Positions 11,259 to 18,183 of a DNA stretch of 64,000 nucleotides are shown here, one piece after another. The position numbers and the translations under genes are program-made. The notes below the pieces were generated by a model. It was not told the origin of the DNA, searched no databases, and saw only the letters and a list, made by a program, of their open reading frames with translations. Source of the stretch: Streptomyces sp. SAJ15 (GTDB lineage: Bacteria; Actinomycetota; Actinomycetes; Streptomycetales; Streptomycetaceae); the NCBI RefSeq assembly GCF_007595705.1, contig NZ_NISY01000001.1, positions 124,001 through 188,000 on the forward strand, given 5' to 3'. The stretch's first letter is position 1. Every line of letters starts with the position of its first letter.

Positions 11259-12419
11259 ATTTCCGCCTCCACCACCCTCCGCAGGTCCATAGCCGCCGCG
11301 GGCTGCACCGCCGTGCTGGCCGCCGGCGTCGCCGCCTGCGGCGCCGTCGAGAACATCTCCGCCGGGAAGAAGCTCTCCAACGCCGCAGACAAGCTCGGCG
11401 AACGGTCGTCGGTGGCCATGACGCTCGAACTCGACGCGAAGCCCGAAACGCTCGTCGAGCTGTCCAAGAAGGACCCCGAGTCGGAGCCGCTGACCCTGAA
11501 GCAGGCGAAGCACCTGGCCGACCTGCGGTTCACCTTCTCCGCGCAGGCGAAGAAGCCGCTCGCGAAGGCGGGCGAGAAGGACATGGTCGGCGCCGGCCTG
11601 TCCATCGGCATCGGCGACAGCGACCTGGCGGAGTACCGCGTCGTCGACGACATGGCCTACTACCGCCTCGACGTGAAGAAGTTCGGCGAGATCACCGGCG
11701 TCCCCACGCCGAGCGCCGAGGACATCGACGCGCTGGTGCCCGAAGACGGGTCCAAGGGCATCAAGGCGGTGCTCACCGGCGACTGGGTCAAGCTCGACAC
11801 CAAGGAGCTGAAGGAGGCCGGCGAGGCCGGCGGCGCCGACAAGGACGGGAAGAAGGCCGACAAGGCCGAGCGGAAGCTCCTGGACGGCCTCCGCAAGCTC
11901 TTCAACCGTGAGATCAAGATCAAGGACGAGGGCAGCCGCGACGGCGCCCAGCACCTGGTCGCCACCGGTCCGGTGCGGACCCTGCTGACCGGCATGGTCG
12001 ACAAGCTCCGGACCTTCTCCAAGGAGATGCCGGGCGGCTCCGACGGCCTGCCGACCGACGAGGACCTCAAGGGGCTCCCCAACAAGAAGATCTCCATCGA
12101 CTTCGCGGTCAGGAACGGCGAGCTGGCGGGCGCCACCACCGACCTCGCGCCGCTCATCGACGACCTGAAGAAGGGCGAGAAGTTCGGCCTCTCGGTGACG
12201 TTCGGCGAGGGCAACAAGATCACCGCCCCGTCCGGCGCCACCGAGATCCACCTCGAAGACCTGGCGATGGGGTTCGGCTTCGGCCCCTTCGGCCCCGGGG
12301 GTGAGCCGGGCGACCCGGAGGACGCCGGCTACGAGGAGTTCTCGGAGGAGGACCTGGGCTACGAGGAGTTCTCGGACGAGGACCTGGGCTACGACGACCT
12401 CTCGGACGAGAGCGTCTGA
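11259..12419 (+). CDS. Putative lipoprotein with acidic C-terminal repeats; ATT start proposed
   Basis: A 386-residue secreted protein. From the proposed ATT, the N-terminus reads ISASTTLRRSIAAAGC and ends in the lipobox VAAC with Cys27, a normal lipoprotein signal. A GAGGAGA ribosome-binding site lies 5-6 bases upstream. No ATG, GTG, TTG or CTG occurs between the upstream in-frame TGA (11223) and a GTG at 11313, which would leave only nine residues before the lipobox Cys. The mature part has alternating Lys/Glu/Asp-rich segments of the LppX/LolA-like style, but I do not recognise a family firmly. The last 30 residues are three 10-residue acidic repeats. Confidence 0.75.
   Translation: MSASTTLRRSIAAAGCTAVLAAGVAACGAVENISAGKKLSNAADKLGERSSVAMTLELDAKPETLVELSKKDPESEPLTLKQAKHLADLRFTFSAQAKKPLAKAGEKDMVGAGLSIGIGDSDLAEYRVVDDMAYYRLDVKKFGEITGVPTPSAEDIDALVPEDGSKGIKAVLTGDWVKLDTKELKEAGEAGGADKDGKKADKAERKLLDGLRKLFNREIKIKDEGSRDGAQHLVATGPVRTLLTGMVDKLRTFSKEMPGGSDGLPTDEDLKGLPNKKISIDFAVRNGELAGATTDLAPLIDDLKKGEKFGLSVTFGEGNKITAPSGATEIHLEDLAMGFGFGPFGPGGEPGDPEDAGYEEFSEEDLGYEEFSDEDLGYDDLSDESV
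12327..12416 (+). repeat. Three in-frame 30-base repeats encoding acidic decapeptides
   Basis: Copies at 12327-12356, 12357-12386 and 12387-12416 encode GYEEFSEEDL, GYEEFSDEDL and GYDDLSDESV, directly before the stop codon. The first two are almost identical at DNA level; the third has diverged. Confidence 0.93.
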
Positions 12420-12433
12420 CGCTCCGACGCGTC

Positions 12434-12470
12434 AGCGACCCCGGGACCGGACGACGAGCCCGGGGTCGCT
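12434..12470 (+). terminator. Hairpin terminator candidate after the acidic lipoprotein gene
   Basis: Perfect 12-bp stem (AGCGACCCCGGG / CCCGGGGTCGCT, arms 12434-12445 and 12459-12470) with a 13-base loop, 14 bases after the stop. It lacks a T-run. Confidence 0.7.
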
Positions 12471-13092
12471 GCCGTCGCCCGGACGCCTCGCGCGGACGCC
12501 TTGCTCTGACGCTTCGCGCGGCGGCGCCGGTTGCCGGTGCGTTCGTGCCTGGCGTCGCGGTCGCGAGCGGTCGTGCCACGGTCGCCCTGGGCGAGCGCGG
12601 CCTGTGGTGGTGCCATAGGCCGCTGATCCGTCCCGGACGTGGCCGCGACGCGCCTGTCGGCGGGCCCTGCGCCCTCTCACCGGCCTCGCGCGTCCGCCGG
12701 CCCCGCGCCGGGGCGGCGGTGGCGGGCGCTGTGCGTCCGTCCGGCTGATCGCGCTCACTCCCGAGGGCGGCTCTCCGACTGCTCCTGACCGAGCGCGCCG
12801 GCCGGCCGCCGTCGCGACGTGCCCTGACGCGGCGGCCCCGCCTGGTGGGCTCGGTGCCCTGCCCTGCCCGGCCGTGGTCGCACCCGGCGCCGTCCGGTCG
12901 CCTCCACGGTGGCGGTCGGCGTGCGCTCGCCCGGTCGCTCGGGCCTGGCTCTCCGCGGGGCGTTCCCCCGGCCGCACACCGGCCGGCGACACCGGCCGGC
13001 CGCCGGTGGGCGGTGGTGACGCCATAACGCCGCCCTGTCGCGGCTGACGCCGCGGCGGGCCGTTCGGCGTTCCGAGCGGTGGCCTCCTTCGC
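12471..13092. other. Gene-free GC-rich stretch
   Basis: About 620 bases between the lipoprotein gene and the stop of the cytosine-deaminase-like gene. Both strands have open frames, but their products are Arg/Pro/Gly-rich without recognisable family features, membrane segments or good ribosome-binding sites. I see no RNA gene or clear regulatory signal. Confidence 0.55.
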
Positions 13093-14433
13093 CTACCCCG
13101 GCTGCTGTGGGCCGCCGGAACCGCTGCCGCCGCCGTCGCGGGCCCGGGACTGGCGCGGCAGATCCAAGGCGACCGCGACGGCCGAGTCGCAGTACTCCCG
13201 GACCGCGCTGGTCCGCGCCACCACGCGCCCACGGTGCACCACGATCCGGCTGTAGGCGAGCGACAGCACGGCCGCGACGCCCTCACCCCGGACGGCCAGG
13301 AGCTCCGCGGGGAAGCCGGCCTCCACCCGTACCTCCGCCAGCCCCATGGCGGCCCGGGCGCTGCCGCAGACGGCGTCGTACGCCTCCTCGGGGCGCAGCT
13401 CCCCGCGCGAGGCGAGCAGATAGGCCGCTTCCAGGGGGTCCCCGCGGCCGACGGGGTTGGCCGCGTCCCGCAACGCGCCGCTGCCGGCGGCGACCCGTAC
13501 GCCGGCCGCTCGAAGGAGCCGCGCGGGGGCGCAGTGGGCGGCGCGGGCGGCCCGCGCGGGGCCGCTCGGCGCGGCGCGCTCCTCCAGGCCGCCGCAGTCG
13601 CCCTGTGGCAGGCAGACGACCGTGACGCCGGCGGCCGCCAACTGGTCCGCCGCGCGGGCCGCCACCTCGCGCGGGAGCAGCCCCAGGCCGCCGCACGGAC
13701 CGATGCTCACGCCCGGGCGCAGCCCGCCCGCCATGGCCGCCAGTCGGGACAGCCGCGCCGGGTCCGTGCCGTCCGTGTGCAGGTCCACGGCGCAGCCGTG
13801 TTCGGCGGCCACGCTCAGGACCGCCTCGGCGTGGCCGGTCGGGTCGGGATCGAGGTCCGGGCAGCCCCCGATCACCGGCGCGCCCATCTTCACCGCGTCC
13901 CGCAACATCGCCAGCCCGTCCGCCCCGGCCGCCCCCGTCAGCACCCGGGGCACCGCGACGGCCGTGAGGTCCGCCAGGCCGCGCAGCGCCCGCCGCGCGG
14001 ACAGCACCGCCTCCAGCGAGCGCAGCCCGTGGACCCCGCCGATGCGGACGTGGGTGCGCAGCGCGGTCGCCCCGTGGCCGAGGTGGAGCAGCGCGGCCTC
14101 CGTGGTGCGGCGCTGGATGTCCTCGGGCGCGTACGACAGCGGGCCCTCGACGTCCGCCGTCAGGGCGGTGTCGCAGTGCGCGTGCGGCTCGGCGGGTGCC
14201 GGGAGCAGCAGGTAGCCGTTGAGGTCCACGCGGGCGGCGGGGGCGGTCAGGCTGCCCGCCGTGCCGACCGCCTCGATCCGACCGCCGCTGAGCCGCACGT
14301 CCACCGTGCGGCCGTCGGCGAGCCGGGCGCCGCCGAGCACCAGCGTGGCGGCCTCCGGGGCCGCGCCTTCGCTGCGGGCGGGGTGGCGCGGCTGGTGCGG
14401 CTGAGGCTGCGGCTGGGGCTGACTGTCGGGCAT
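13093..14433 (-). CDS. Cytosine-deaminase-like amidohydrolase, probably catalytically altered
   Basis: A 446-residue member of the amidohydrolase superfamily, closest in layout to CodA (cytosine deaminase). It starts MPDSQPQPQPQP, a Gln-Pro repeat, after AGGAG. The metal-binding HxH is kept (AEPHAHCDTAL) and RTHV and the metal His (VDLHTDG) are recognisable. By eye against E. coli CodA, Glu217 is Gly (HTDG for HCDE), His246 is lost (SIGPCGG for SHTTAM) and Asp313 is lost (AAGSGALRDAANP for FGHDDVFDPWYP). A standard deaminase mechanism is therefore doubtful. It could be a diverged amidohydrolase with another role. Convergent with the gene-free stretch on its left; 1.4 kb gene-free on its right. 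Confidence 0.8.
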   Translation of the reverse strand: MPDSQPQPQPQPHQPRHPARSEGAAPEAATLVLGGARLADGRTVDVRLSGGRIEAVGTAGSLTAPAARVDLNGYLLLPAPAEPHAHCDTALTADVEGPLSYAPEDIQRRTTEAALLHLGHGATALRTHVRIGGVHGLRSLEAVLSARRALRGLADLTAVAVPRVLTGAAGADGLAMLRDAVKMGAPVIGGCPDLDPDPTGHAEAVLSVAAEHGCAVDLHTDGTDPARLSRLAAMAGGLRPGVSIGPCGGLGLLPREVAARAADQLAAAGVTVVCLPQGDCGGLEERAAPSGPARAARAAHCAPARLLRAAGVRVAAGSGALRDAANPVGRGDPLEAAYLLASRGELRPEEAYDAVCGSARAAMGLAEVRVEAGFPAELLAVRGEGVAAVLSLAYSRIVVHRGRVVARTSAVREYCDSAVAVALDLPRQSRARDGGGSGSGGPQQPG

Positions 14434-15821
14434 CGCACTCCTGGAAGTGGCGAGTGGGTCGCGGGAGGGGCGTACGCGGGGCGCGGTCGAGGGCGCGGTG
14501 GCGCGCACGTGGCCAAGATCACTCAGCGTGTTCCGAGCCTAGGGCGCCGCGCGGGCGGCTTCGAGGAGGAGGCGAATAGTCGTACCGGTGTGGCCCCGGC
14601 GTCCCGCACCCGTGGCTCCTGGCGTGGCTCCGGCGCGGACCGCACGCCGACCGCACCGGTGCCCTCCCCGGACGGAGCGCCGGTGCGGTCCGGACCGGGA
14701 GGGCGGCGCGATGCCGCCGGGCGGGGGCCGGCACTCCCGGCTCCTGGGCGCACGCGGCCACGCGTGACGACGGGCCGGGGGCGCGCGGCGGGTGTCACCG
14801 CCCGCGACGCCCGCCGCTCCCGGCCCGTTGGACGCGAGCCGGGGCCGCCGCCCGGCGAGGAGCTCGAACGAGGCGCGGGAACGCGCCCTGGTGGCCTCCG
14901 ATCCCTGAGGCGCTCCGACGGCGCCGCTTGGGGCCGCTCGGGCTCCTCACGGCCTGTCACCGCGGCGCCAGGCCCGGACACCCCGTCACGCCGCGTCCGC
15001 CCGCCTCCGGGCCCGGAGGGCGTCCAAGCCCAACCGGGCCCCCTGGGGGCCGATTCGCCCGCCTCCGGCCTCCGGGGCCGCTCCCGCCCGTGTCGGGCTG
15101 CCCTCGGCCGCGTCCACCCGTGTGTGGGGCTTCCCAGCCGCGTCCGTCCGTGTCGGGCTGCCTCCGACCGCGTCCACCCGTCGGGCTTCCCCGGCCACGT
15201 CCCGCCCGTGTCGGGCCTGCTGCGGGCCGCATCTGTCCGCCTCCGGGCCCCGTGGGGCACATCCGTCCGCCTCCGGCTCCCCGGCCACGTGCGCCCGTGT
15301 CCGGCCTCTCCGGCCGCGTCCCGCCCGTGTCGGGCTTCCCCCGGCCGTACCCACCCGTGTGTCGGCGGCCTCTCCCGAGCCGCATCAGCCCGCCTCTGGC
15401 CTCCCGGGCCACGCGCGCCCGCCTCCGGCCTCCCCTGCCGCACTCCGCCGGTCTCCAGGCCCCTACGGCTCGACGGTGTCGCGAACCCTCCGAGCCGGGC
15501 CGCGCCCAGGTCCCGATGGCCCTCCCAGGGGCATGTGTTCGGCGTCACCCGCCCGACGCCCCCGCCAACCGCCTGCCGCGACACAGGCCGCGCCTGGGGC
15601 TCCCGCGCCACGCCCGGCCACGGGCGGGCGTGGCGCGGGGCTCGCAGCCGGTTCCCGCCCGGCCCGCTGCCCGCTGCCCGAGGGGCGGAGGCTCGGCACC
15701 CGTCACGGTTGCGGAGCGTCAAGGGCGCGCCGGCGCGGCCCGGCTCCCGGCGCGTCGCGCGGGGAAGCGGGGCCCTGAGAGGGCGTTGTGGCGACAGCGG
15801 TTCGGCGGCCCCGATACGGAT
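14434..15821. other. 1.4 kb gene-free, extremely GC-rich tract with degenerate repeats
   Basis: No convincing gene. All frames on both strands remain open for long distances because A/T-rich stop codons are scarce; the products are Pro/Arg/Gly/Ala low-complexity. From about 15040 to 15450 a degenerate unit of roughly 28-38 bases recurs about a dozen times, built from CCCGTGTCGGGCT, GGCCGCGTCC and CCGCCTCCGGCCTCC segments. The right end grades into the tRNA-Thr promoter. Confidence 0.65.
15040..15450. repeat. Degenerate repeat tract, unit about 28-38 bases
   Basis: Recurring blocks such as CCGTGTCGGGCT (e.g. near 15090, 15150, 15210 and 15330), CCGCGTCCACCCGT (near 15110 and 15170) and GCCTCCGGCCTCC (near 15060 and 15422) alternate in a loose order. 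Copies are imperfect and the spacing varies, so this is not a CRISPR array. Confidence 0.65.
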
Positions 15822-15850
15822 TTCACCTTCGGCGGCCAAGCGTGTAATGT
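15822..15850 (+). promoter_or_regulatory. Promoter of the tRNA-Thr/tRNA-Met cluster
   Basis: TTCACC and TAATGT separated by 17 bases; the expected start point lies about 5 bases before the tRNA-Thr 5' end. Confidence 0.65.
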
Positions 15851-15861
15851 CTTCATCGCTC

Positions 15862-15934
15862 GCCCCAATAGCTCAGTCGGCAGAGCGTCTCCATGGTAAG
15901 GAGAAGGTCTACGGTTCGATTCCGTATTGGGGCT
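15862..15934 (+). tRNA. tRNA-Thr (anticodon GGT)
   Basis: 73 bases. Acceptor GCCCCAA pairs with TTGGGGC; anticodon stem TCTCC/GGAGA with loop ATGGTAA gives GGT; T arm TACGG-TTCGATT-CCGTA. CCA is not encoded. Confidence 0.97.
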
Positions 15935-15989
15935 CTGGTGTGTGAGGTTTCCCGCCCGGTTACGGCCGGACGGGAGCCAATCGCATCTC

Positions 15990-16062
15990 AGCGGTGTAGC
16001 TCAGTCGGTAGAGCAAGCGGCTCATAATCGCTGTGTCACCGGTTCAAGTCCGGTCACCGCTA
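15990..16062 (+). tRNA. tRNA-Met (anticodon CAT)
   Basis: 73 bases. Acceptor AGCGGTG pairs with CACCGCT; anticodon stem AGCGG/TCGCT with loop CTCATAA gives CAT; T arm ACCGG-TTCAAGT-CCGGT. A Watson-Crick first acceptor pair argues for an elongator rather than an initiator tRNA. A lysidine-modified tRNA-Ile2 cannot be fully excluded by eye. CCA is not encoded. Confidence 0.94.
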
Positions 16063-16067
16063 CTGCT

Positions 16068-16111
16068 AGTAGCCGATTGCGGGGTCGGTCCTTCGATCGG
16101 CTACTCTTTCT
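16068..16111 (+). terminator. Terminator after the tRNA-Thr/tRNA-Met cluster
   Basis: Perfect 10-bp stem AGTAGCCGAT / ATCGGCTACT (16068-16077 and 16096-16105) with an 18-base loop, followed by CTTTCT. Confidence 0.7.
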
Positions 16112-16145
16112 GCGTTAATCCATCCGTTCGTCAAGGAGCACTCAC

Positions 16146-16310
16146 GTGGCTGCCACCGACGTCCGCCCGAAGATCACGCTGGCCTGCGTGGAGTGCAAGG
16201 AGCGGAACTACATCACCAAGAAGAACCGGCGTAACGACCCGGATCGGCTTGAGATGAAGAAGCACTGCCCGCGTTGCAACGCGCACACCGCGCACCGCGA
16301 GACGCGATAA
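16146..16310 (+). CDS. rpmG: 50S ribosomal protein L33
   Basis: A 54-residue large-subunit protein. It carries two CxxC pairs (CVECKERN and CPRCNAH), so it is the zinc-binding form. The GTG start follows AAGGAG at 7 bases. It sits between tRNA-Met and two MaoC hydratase genes, the same neighbourhood as rpmG2 of mycobacteria. Streptomyces usually has a second, zinc-free L33 elsewhere that is induced under zinc shortage. Confidence 0.95.
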   Translation: MAATDVRPKITLACVECKERNYITKKNRRNDPDRLEMKKHCPRCNAHTAHRETR

Positions 16311-16322
16311 CCCAGTCTCACC

Positions 16323-16357
16323 CACGAGGCCGCCCCCACCGCGGGGGCGGCCTCGTG
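16323..16357 (+). terminator. Terminator after rpmG
   Basis: Perfect 15-bp stem (16323-16337 and 16343-16357) with a 5-base loop, then a T/G-rich tail. It would separate rpmG from the hydratase genes. Confidence 0.85.
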
Positions 16358-16419
16358 CTGTTGTGGTTTCACCCTTCACGCCGCGACACGCCGCGACACG
16401 CGCAAGGAGGTGCCGAGCG

Positions 16420-16872
16420 ATGGCACTCGACCCGTCCTTCATCGGGCGGACCTATCCGCCCACCCGGCCGTATGAGGTCGGTCGGGAGAAGATCCGTGAA
16501 TTCGCCGAGGCCATCGGCGATCCGAATCCCGCCTATGTGGACCCCGAGGCGGCCAGGGCGCTGGGTCATCCGGACGTGATCGCGCCGCCGACCTTCCCCT
16601 TCGCGATCACCACCAAGGTCGCGCAGCAGGCCGTCGAGGACCCGGAGCTGGGGCTGGACTACAGCCGGGTGGTGCACGGCGACCAGAAGTTCGCCTACAA
16701 CCGGCCGATCCACGCGGGGGACCGTCTCACCGTCGTCGCCACCATCGAGGACATCAAGTCCCTGGCCGGCAACGACGTGCTGCTGGTCCGCAACGAGCTG
16801 CGTGACGAGAACGGCGAGCTCGTGGTGGTCTCGCACACGAAGTTGGTGGCGCGCGCCGCCGGGCAGGAGTGA
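16420..16872 (+). CDS. MaoC-type (hot-dog fold) hydratase subunit, HadA/HadC-like
   Basis: A 150-residue protein of the MaoC N-terminal dehydratase family. It begins MALDPSFIGRTYPPT after a strong AAGGAGG site. The fold signature includes FAEAIGDPNPAYVDPEAARA and VIAPPTFPFAI, then VHGDQKFAYNRPIHAGD. In mycobacteria the homologues HadA and HadC pair with HadB as (3R)-hydroxyacyl-ACP dehydratases of FAS-II. Here the partner is the next gene, five bases downstream. Streptomyces makes no mycolic acids, so the substrate is an inference and may be an ordinary acyl-ACP or acyl-CoA. It lacks the catalytic Asp-His arrangement that the second protein has, fitting a heterodimer. Confidence 0.88.
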   Translation: MALDPSFIGRTYPPTRPYEVGREKIREFAEAIGDPNPAYVDPEAARALGHPDVIAPPTFPFAITTKVAQQAVEDPELGLDYSRVVHGDQKFAYNRPIHAGDRLTVVATIEDIKSLAGNDVLLVRNELRDENGELVVVSHTKLVARAAGQE

Positions 16873-16877
16873 CGTAG

Positions 16878-17312
16878 ATGACAGCGAAGGTTTCCTACGC
16901 CGATGTCGAGGTCGGCACCGAGCTGCCGCCGCAGACCTTCTCCGTGAACCGCGCCACACTCGTCGCGTACGCGGGTGCCTCCGGCGACTTCAACCCGATC
17001 CACTGGAACGAGAAGTTCGCCACCGAGGTCGGCCTGCCCGACGTCATCGCGCACGGCATGTTCACCATGGCGTCCGCGATCCGCGTGGTGACCGACTGGG
17101 CCGGCGACCCGGCCGCGGTGGTCGACTACGGGGTGCGCTTCACGAAGCCGGTCGTGGTCCCCAACGACGACAAGGGCAGCCTGATCGAGGTCAGTGCCAA
17201 GGTCGCCGTGAAGCTCGACGACGAGGCCCGCACGGTCCGCGTGGACCTGGTGGCCATGAACGAGGGGCGCAAGGTCCTCGGCATGTCCCGCGCGGTGGTC
17301 GCCCTCGCCTGA
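16878..17312 (+). CDS. MaoC-type (R)-hydratase/dehydratase, HadB-like
   Basis: A 144-residue hot-dog protein with the hydratase-2 motif YAGASGDFNPIHWNEKFA, whose Asp and His are the catalytic pair, followed by IAHGMFTMAS. It probably forms the active subunit of a heterodimer with the preceding protein. The ATG lies five bases after the upstream stop, with GACGTAG before it. The position beside rpmG and upstream of tRNA-Trp-secE matches mycobacterial hadB. Confidence 0.9.
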   Translation: MTAKVSYADVEVGTELPPQTFSVNRATLVAYAGASGDFNPIHWNEKFATEVGLPDVIAHGMFTMASAIRVVTDWAGDPAAVVDYGVRFTKPVVVPNDDKGSLIEVSAKVAVKLDDEARTVRVDLVAMNEGRKVLGMSRAVVALA

Positions 17313-17418
17313 CCGCGCCCGCGCGGCGGTCGCGGTCGTCCGCCGGCGCCCGCGCGGGCACGTGTTCGCCTTCGCGCGGGTGTACGCGGCCCTCGCGGCG
17401 CACCGCAAGCGCCTCCGT

Positions 17419-17450
17419 CGCCCCCGGCCCCACGGACCGGGGGCGGCTTT
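17419..17450 (+). terminator. Terminator candidate after the hydratase pair
   Basis: Nine-bp stem CGCCCCCGG / CCGGGGGCG (17419-17427 and 17437-17445) followed by GCTTT. Confidence 0.6.
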
Positions 17451-17455
17451 CGACC

Positions 17456-17484
17456 TTGACGTGTTAGTGATTGGCCACTAACTT
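17456..17484 (+). promoter_or_regulatory. tetR promoter with embedded palindromic operator
   Basis: TTGACG and TAACTT are spaced by 17 bases. The interval carries the 18-base palindrome TTAGTGATTGGCCACTAA (17464-17481), so a bound dimer would block RNA polymerase. The -10 box ends only seven bases before the ATG, implying a leaderless or nearly leaderless mRNA. Confidence 0.75.
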
Positions 17485-17491
17485 CCCTTCC

Positions 17492-18040
17492 ATGGTCAGA
17501 ATGAGCGCGGAAGAGCGGCGCGAGAGTGTCATCCGGGCCGCGATCACCGAGTTCGCGCGCGGTGGCTACCGCGGCACGTCCACCGAGGCGATCGCGCGTC
17601 GGGTGGGTGTCTCGCAGCCGTACCTGTTCCGGCTCTTCCCGAACAAGCAGGCCATCTTCCTGGCGGCGGCCACCCGCTGCCTCCAGGAGACCCGGGAGGC
17701 GATGGCGGAGGCGGCGCGCGACGTGCCGCCCGAGGGCGCGCACATGGCCATGGCCGACGCCTACAAGAAGCTCCTCGCCGACCCCGAGCGGCTGCTCATG
17801 CAGATGCAGGTCTACGTCGCCGTGGCCTCGGCCGAGGCGGCGGGGGACCGCGAGTTCGGCGAGGCGATCCGCGCCAGCTGGGCGGAGCTGTGGGACTCGT
17901 CCCACCTGGCCCTGGGGGCGGACGTCGGCGAGACGACCGAGTTCATGGCCTACGGAATGCTGATCAACGTCCTGGCCTCGCTGGGCTTCCCGCCGGATCA
18001 CCGGGTCTGGTCCGACTTCTCCGAGATCCCGGTCGAGTAG
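17492..18040 (+). CDS. TetR family transcriptional regulator
   Basis: A 182-residue repressor-type protein. The N-terminal HTH spans about residues 31-51 (TEAIARRVGVSQPYLFRLFP), preceded by the usual helix RRESVIRAAITEFARGGY. The C-terminal ligand-binding domain is helical. It lies directly upstream of a drug-efflux gene on the same strand. The same palindromic half-sites occur at its own promoter and at the exporter's, so it most likely represses both and releases them on binding an inducer. The first ATG was used; the ATG at codon 4 is an alternative. Confidence 0.9.
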   Translation: MVRMSAEERRESVIRAAITEFARGGYRGTSTEAIARRVGVSQPYLFRLFPNKQAIFLAAATRCLQETREAMAEAARDVPPEGAHMAMADAYKKLLADPERLLMQMQVYVAVASAEAAGDREFGEAIRASWAELWDSSHLALGADVGETTEFMAYGMLINVLASLGFPPDHRVWSDFSEIPVE

Positions 18041-18150
18041 GGGCGGTAGCGAGACCGCGCGGGGCGGGGGTCGGTCGACGGCGGACCGCCGCGGGGGAGT
18101 GGCCCTCGTTCGTCCGGGTCCCCGCCCGCGCATCGTCATGAGCGCGAAAG

Positions 18151-18168
18151 TTAGTAAGCAATAACTAA
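18151..18168 (+). promoter_or_regulatory. Candidate TetR operator upstream of the exporter
   Basis: The 18-base sequence TTAGTAAGCAATAACTAA shares TTAGT-N8-ACTAA with the palindrome in the tetR promoter, in the same geometry. It ends 15 bases before the exporter ATG and overlaps a possible -10 box (TAATCT, 18166-18171). Confidence 0.7.
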
Positions 18169-18183
18169 TCTTCAGGGGGATTC

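Noticed and set aside
11313..12419. GTG at 11313 as the start of the acidic lipoprotein
   Set aside because: It leaves nine residues before the lipobox Cys, too short for a signal peptide, and has no ribosome-binding site; the upstream ATT fits better.
12432..13286. A 284-codon minus-strand frame in the gene-free stretch
   Set aside because: It overlaps the end of the deaminase-like gene in another frame, lacks a ribosome-binding site and has no recognisable features.
15040..15450. CRISPR array
   Set aside because: Units are imperfect, spacing is irregular, spacers are not unique and there are no cas genes.
14523..15839. A 438-codon minus-strand frame with Arg/Gly/Pro repeats over the gene-free tract
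   Set aside because: It has repeat-derived low complexity, no signal or domain, and competing equally long frames on the other strand. Kept as a repeat observation only.
13234..15945. A 903-codon plus-strand frame from the deaminase-like gene into tRNA-Thr
   Set aside because: It runs antisense through a recognised gene and ends inside the tRNA; its codon usage is not gene-like.
15862..18168. Integrated element at the tRNA-Thr/tRNA-Met genes
   Set aside because: tRNA genes are common attachment sites, but there is no integrase, no duplicated tRNA 3' end and no change in composition. The TetR/exporter pair looks like ordinary accessory genes.
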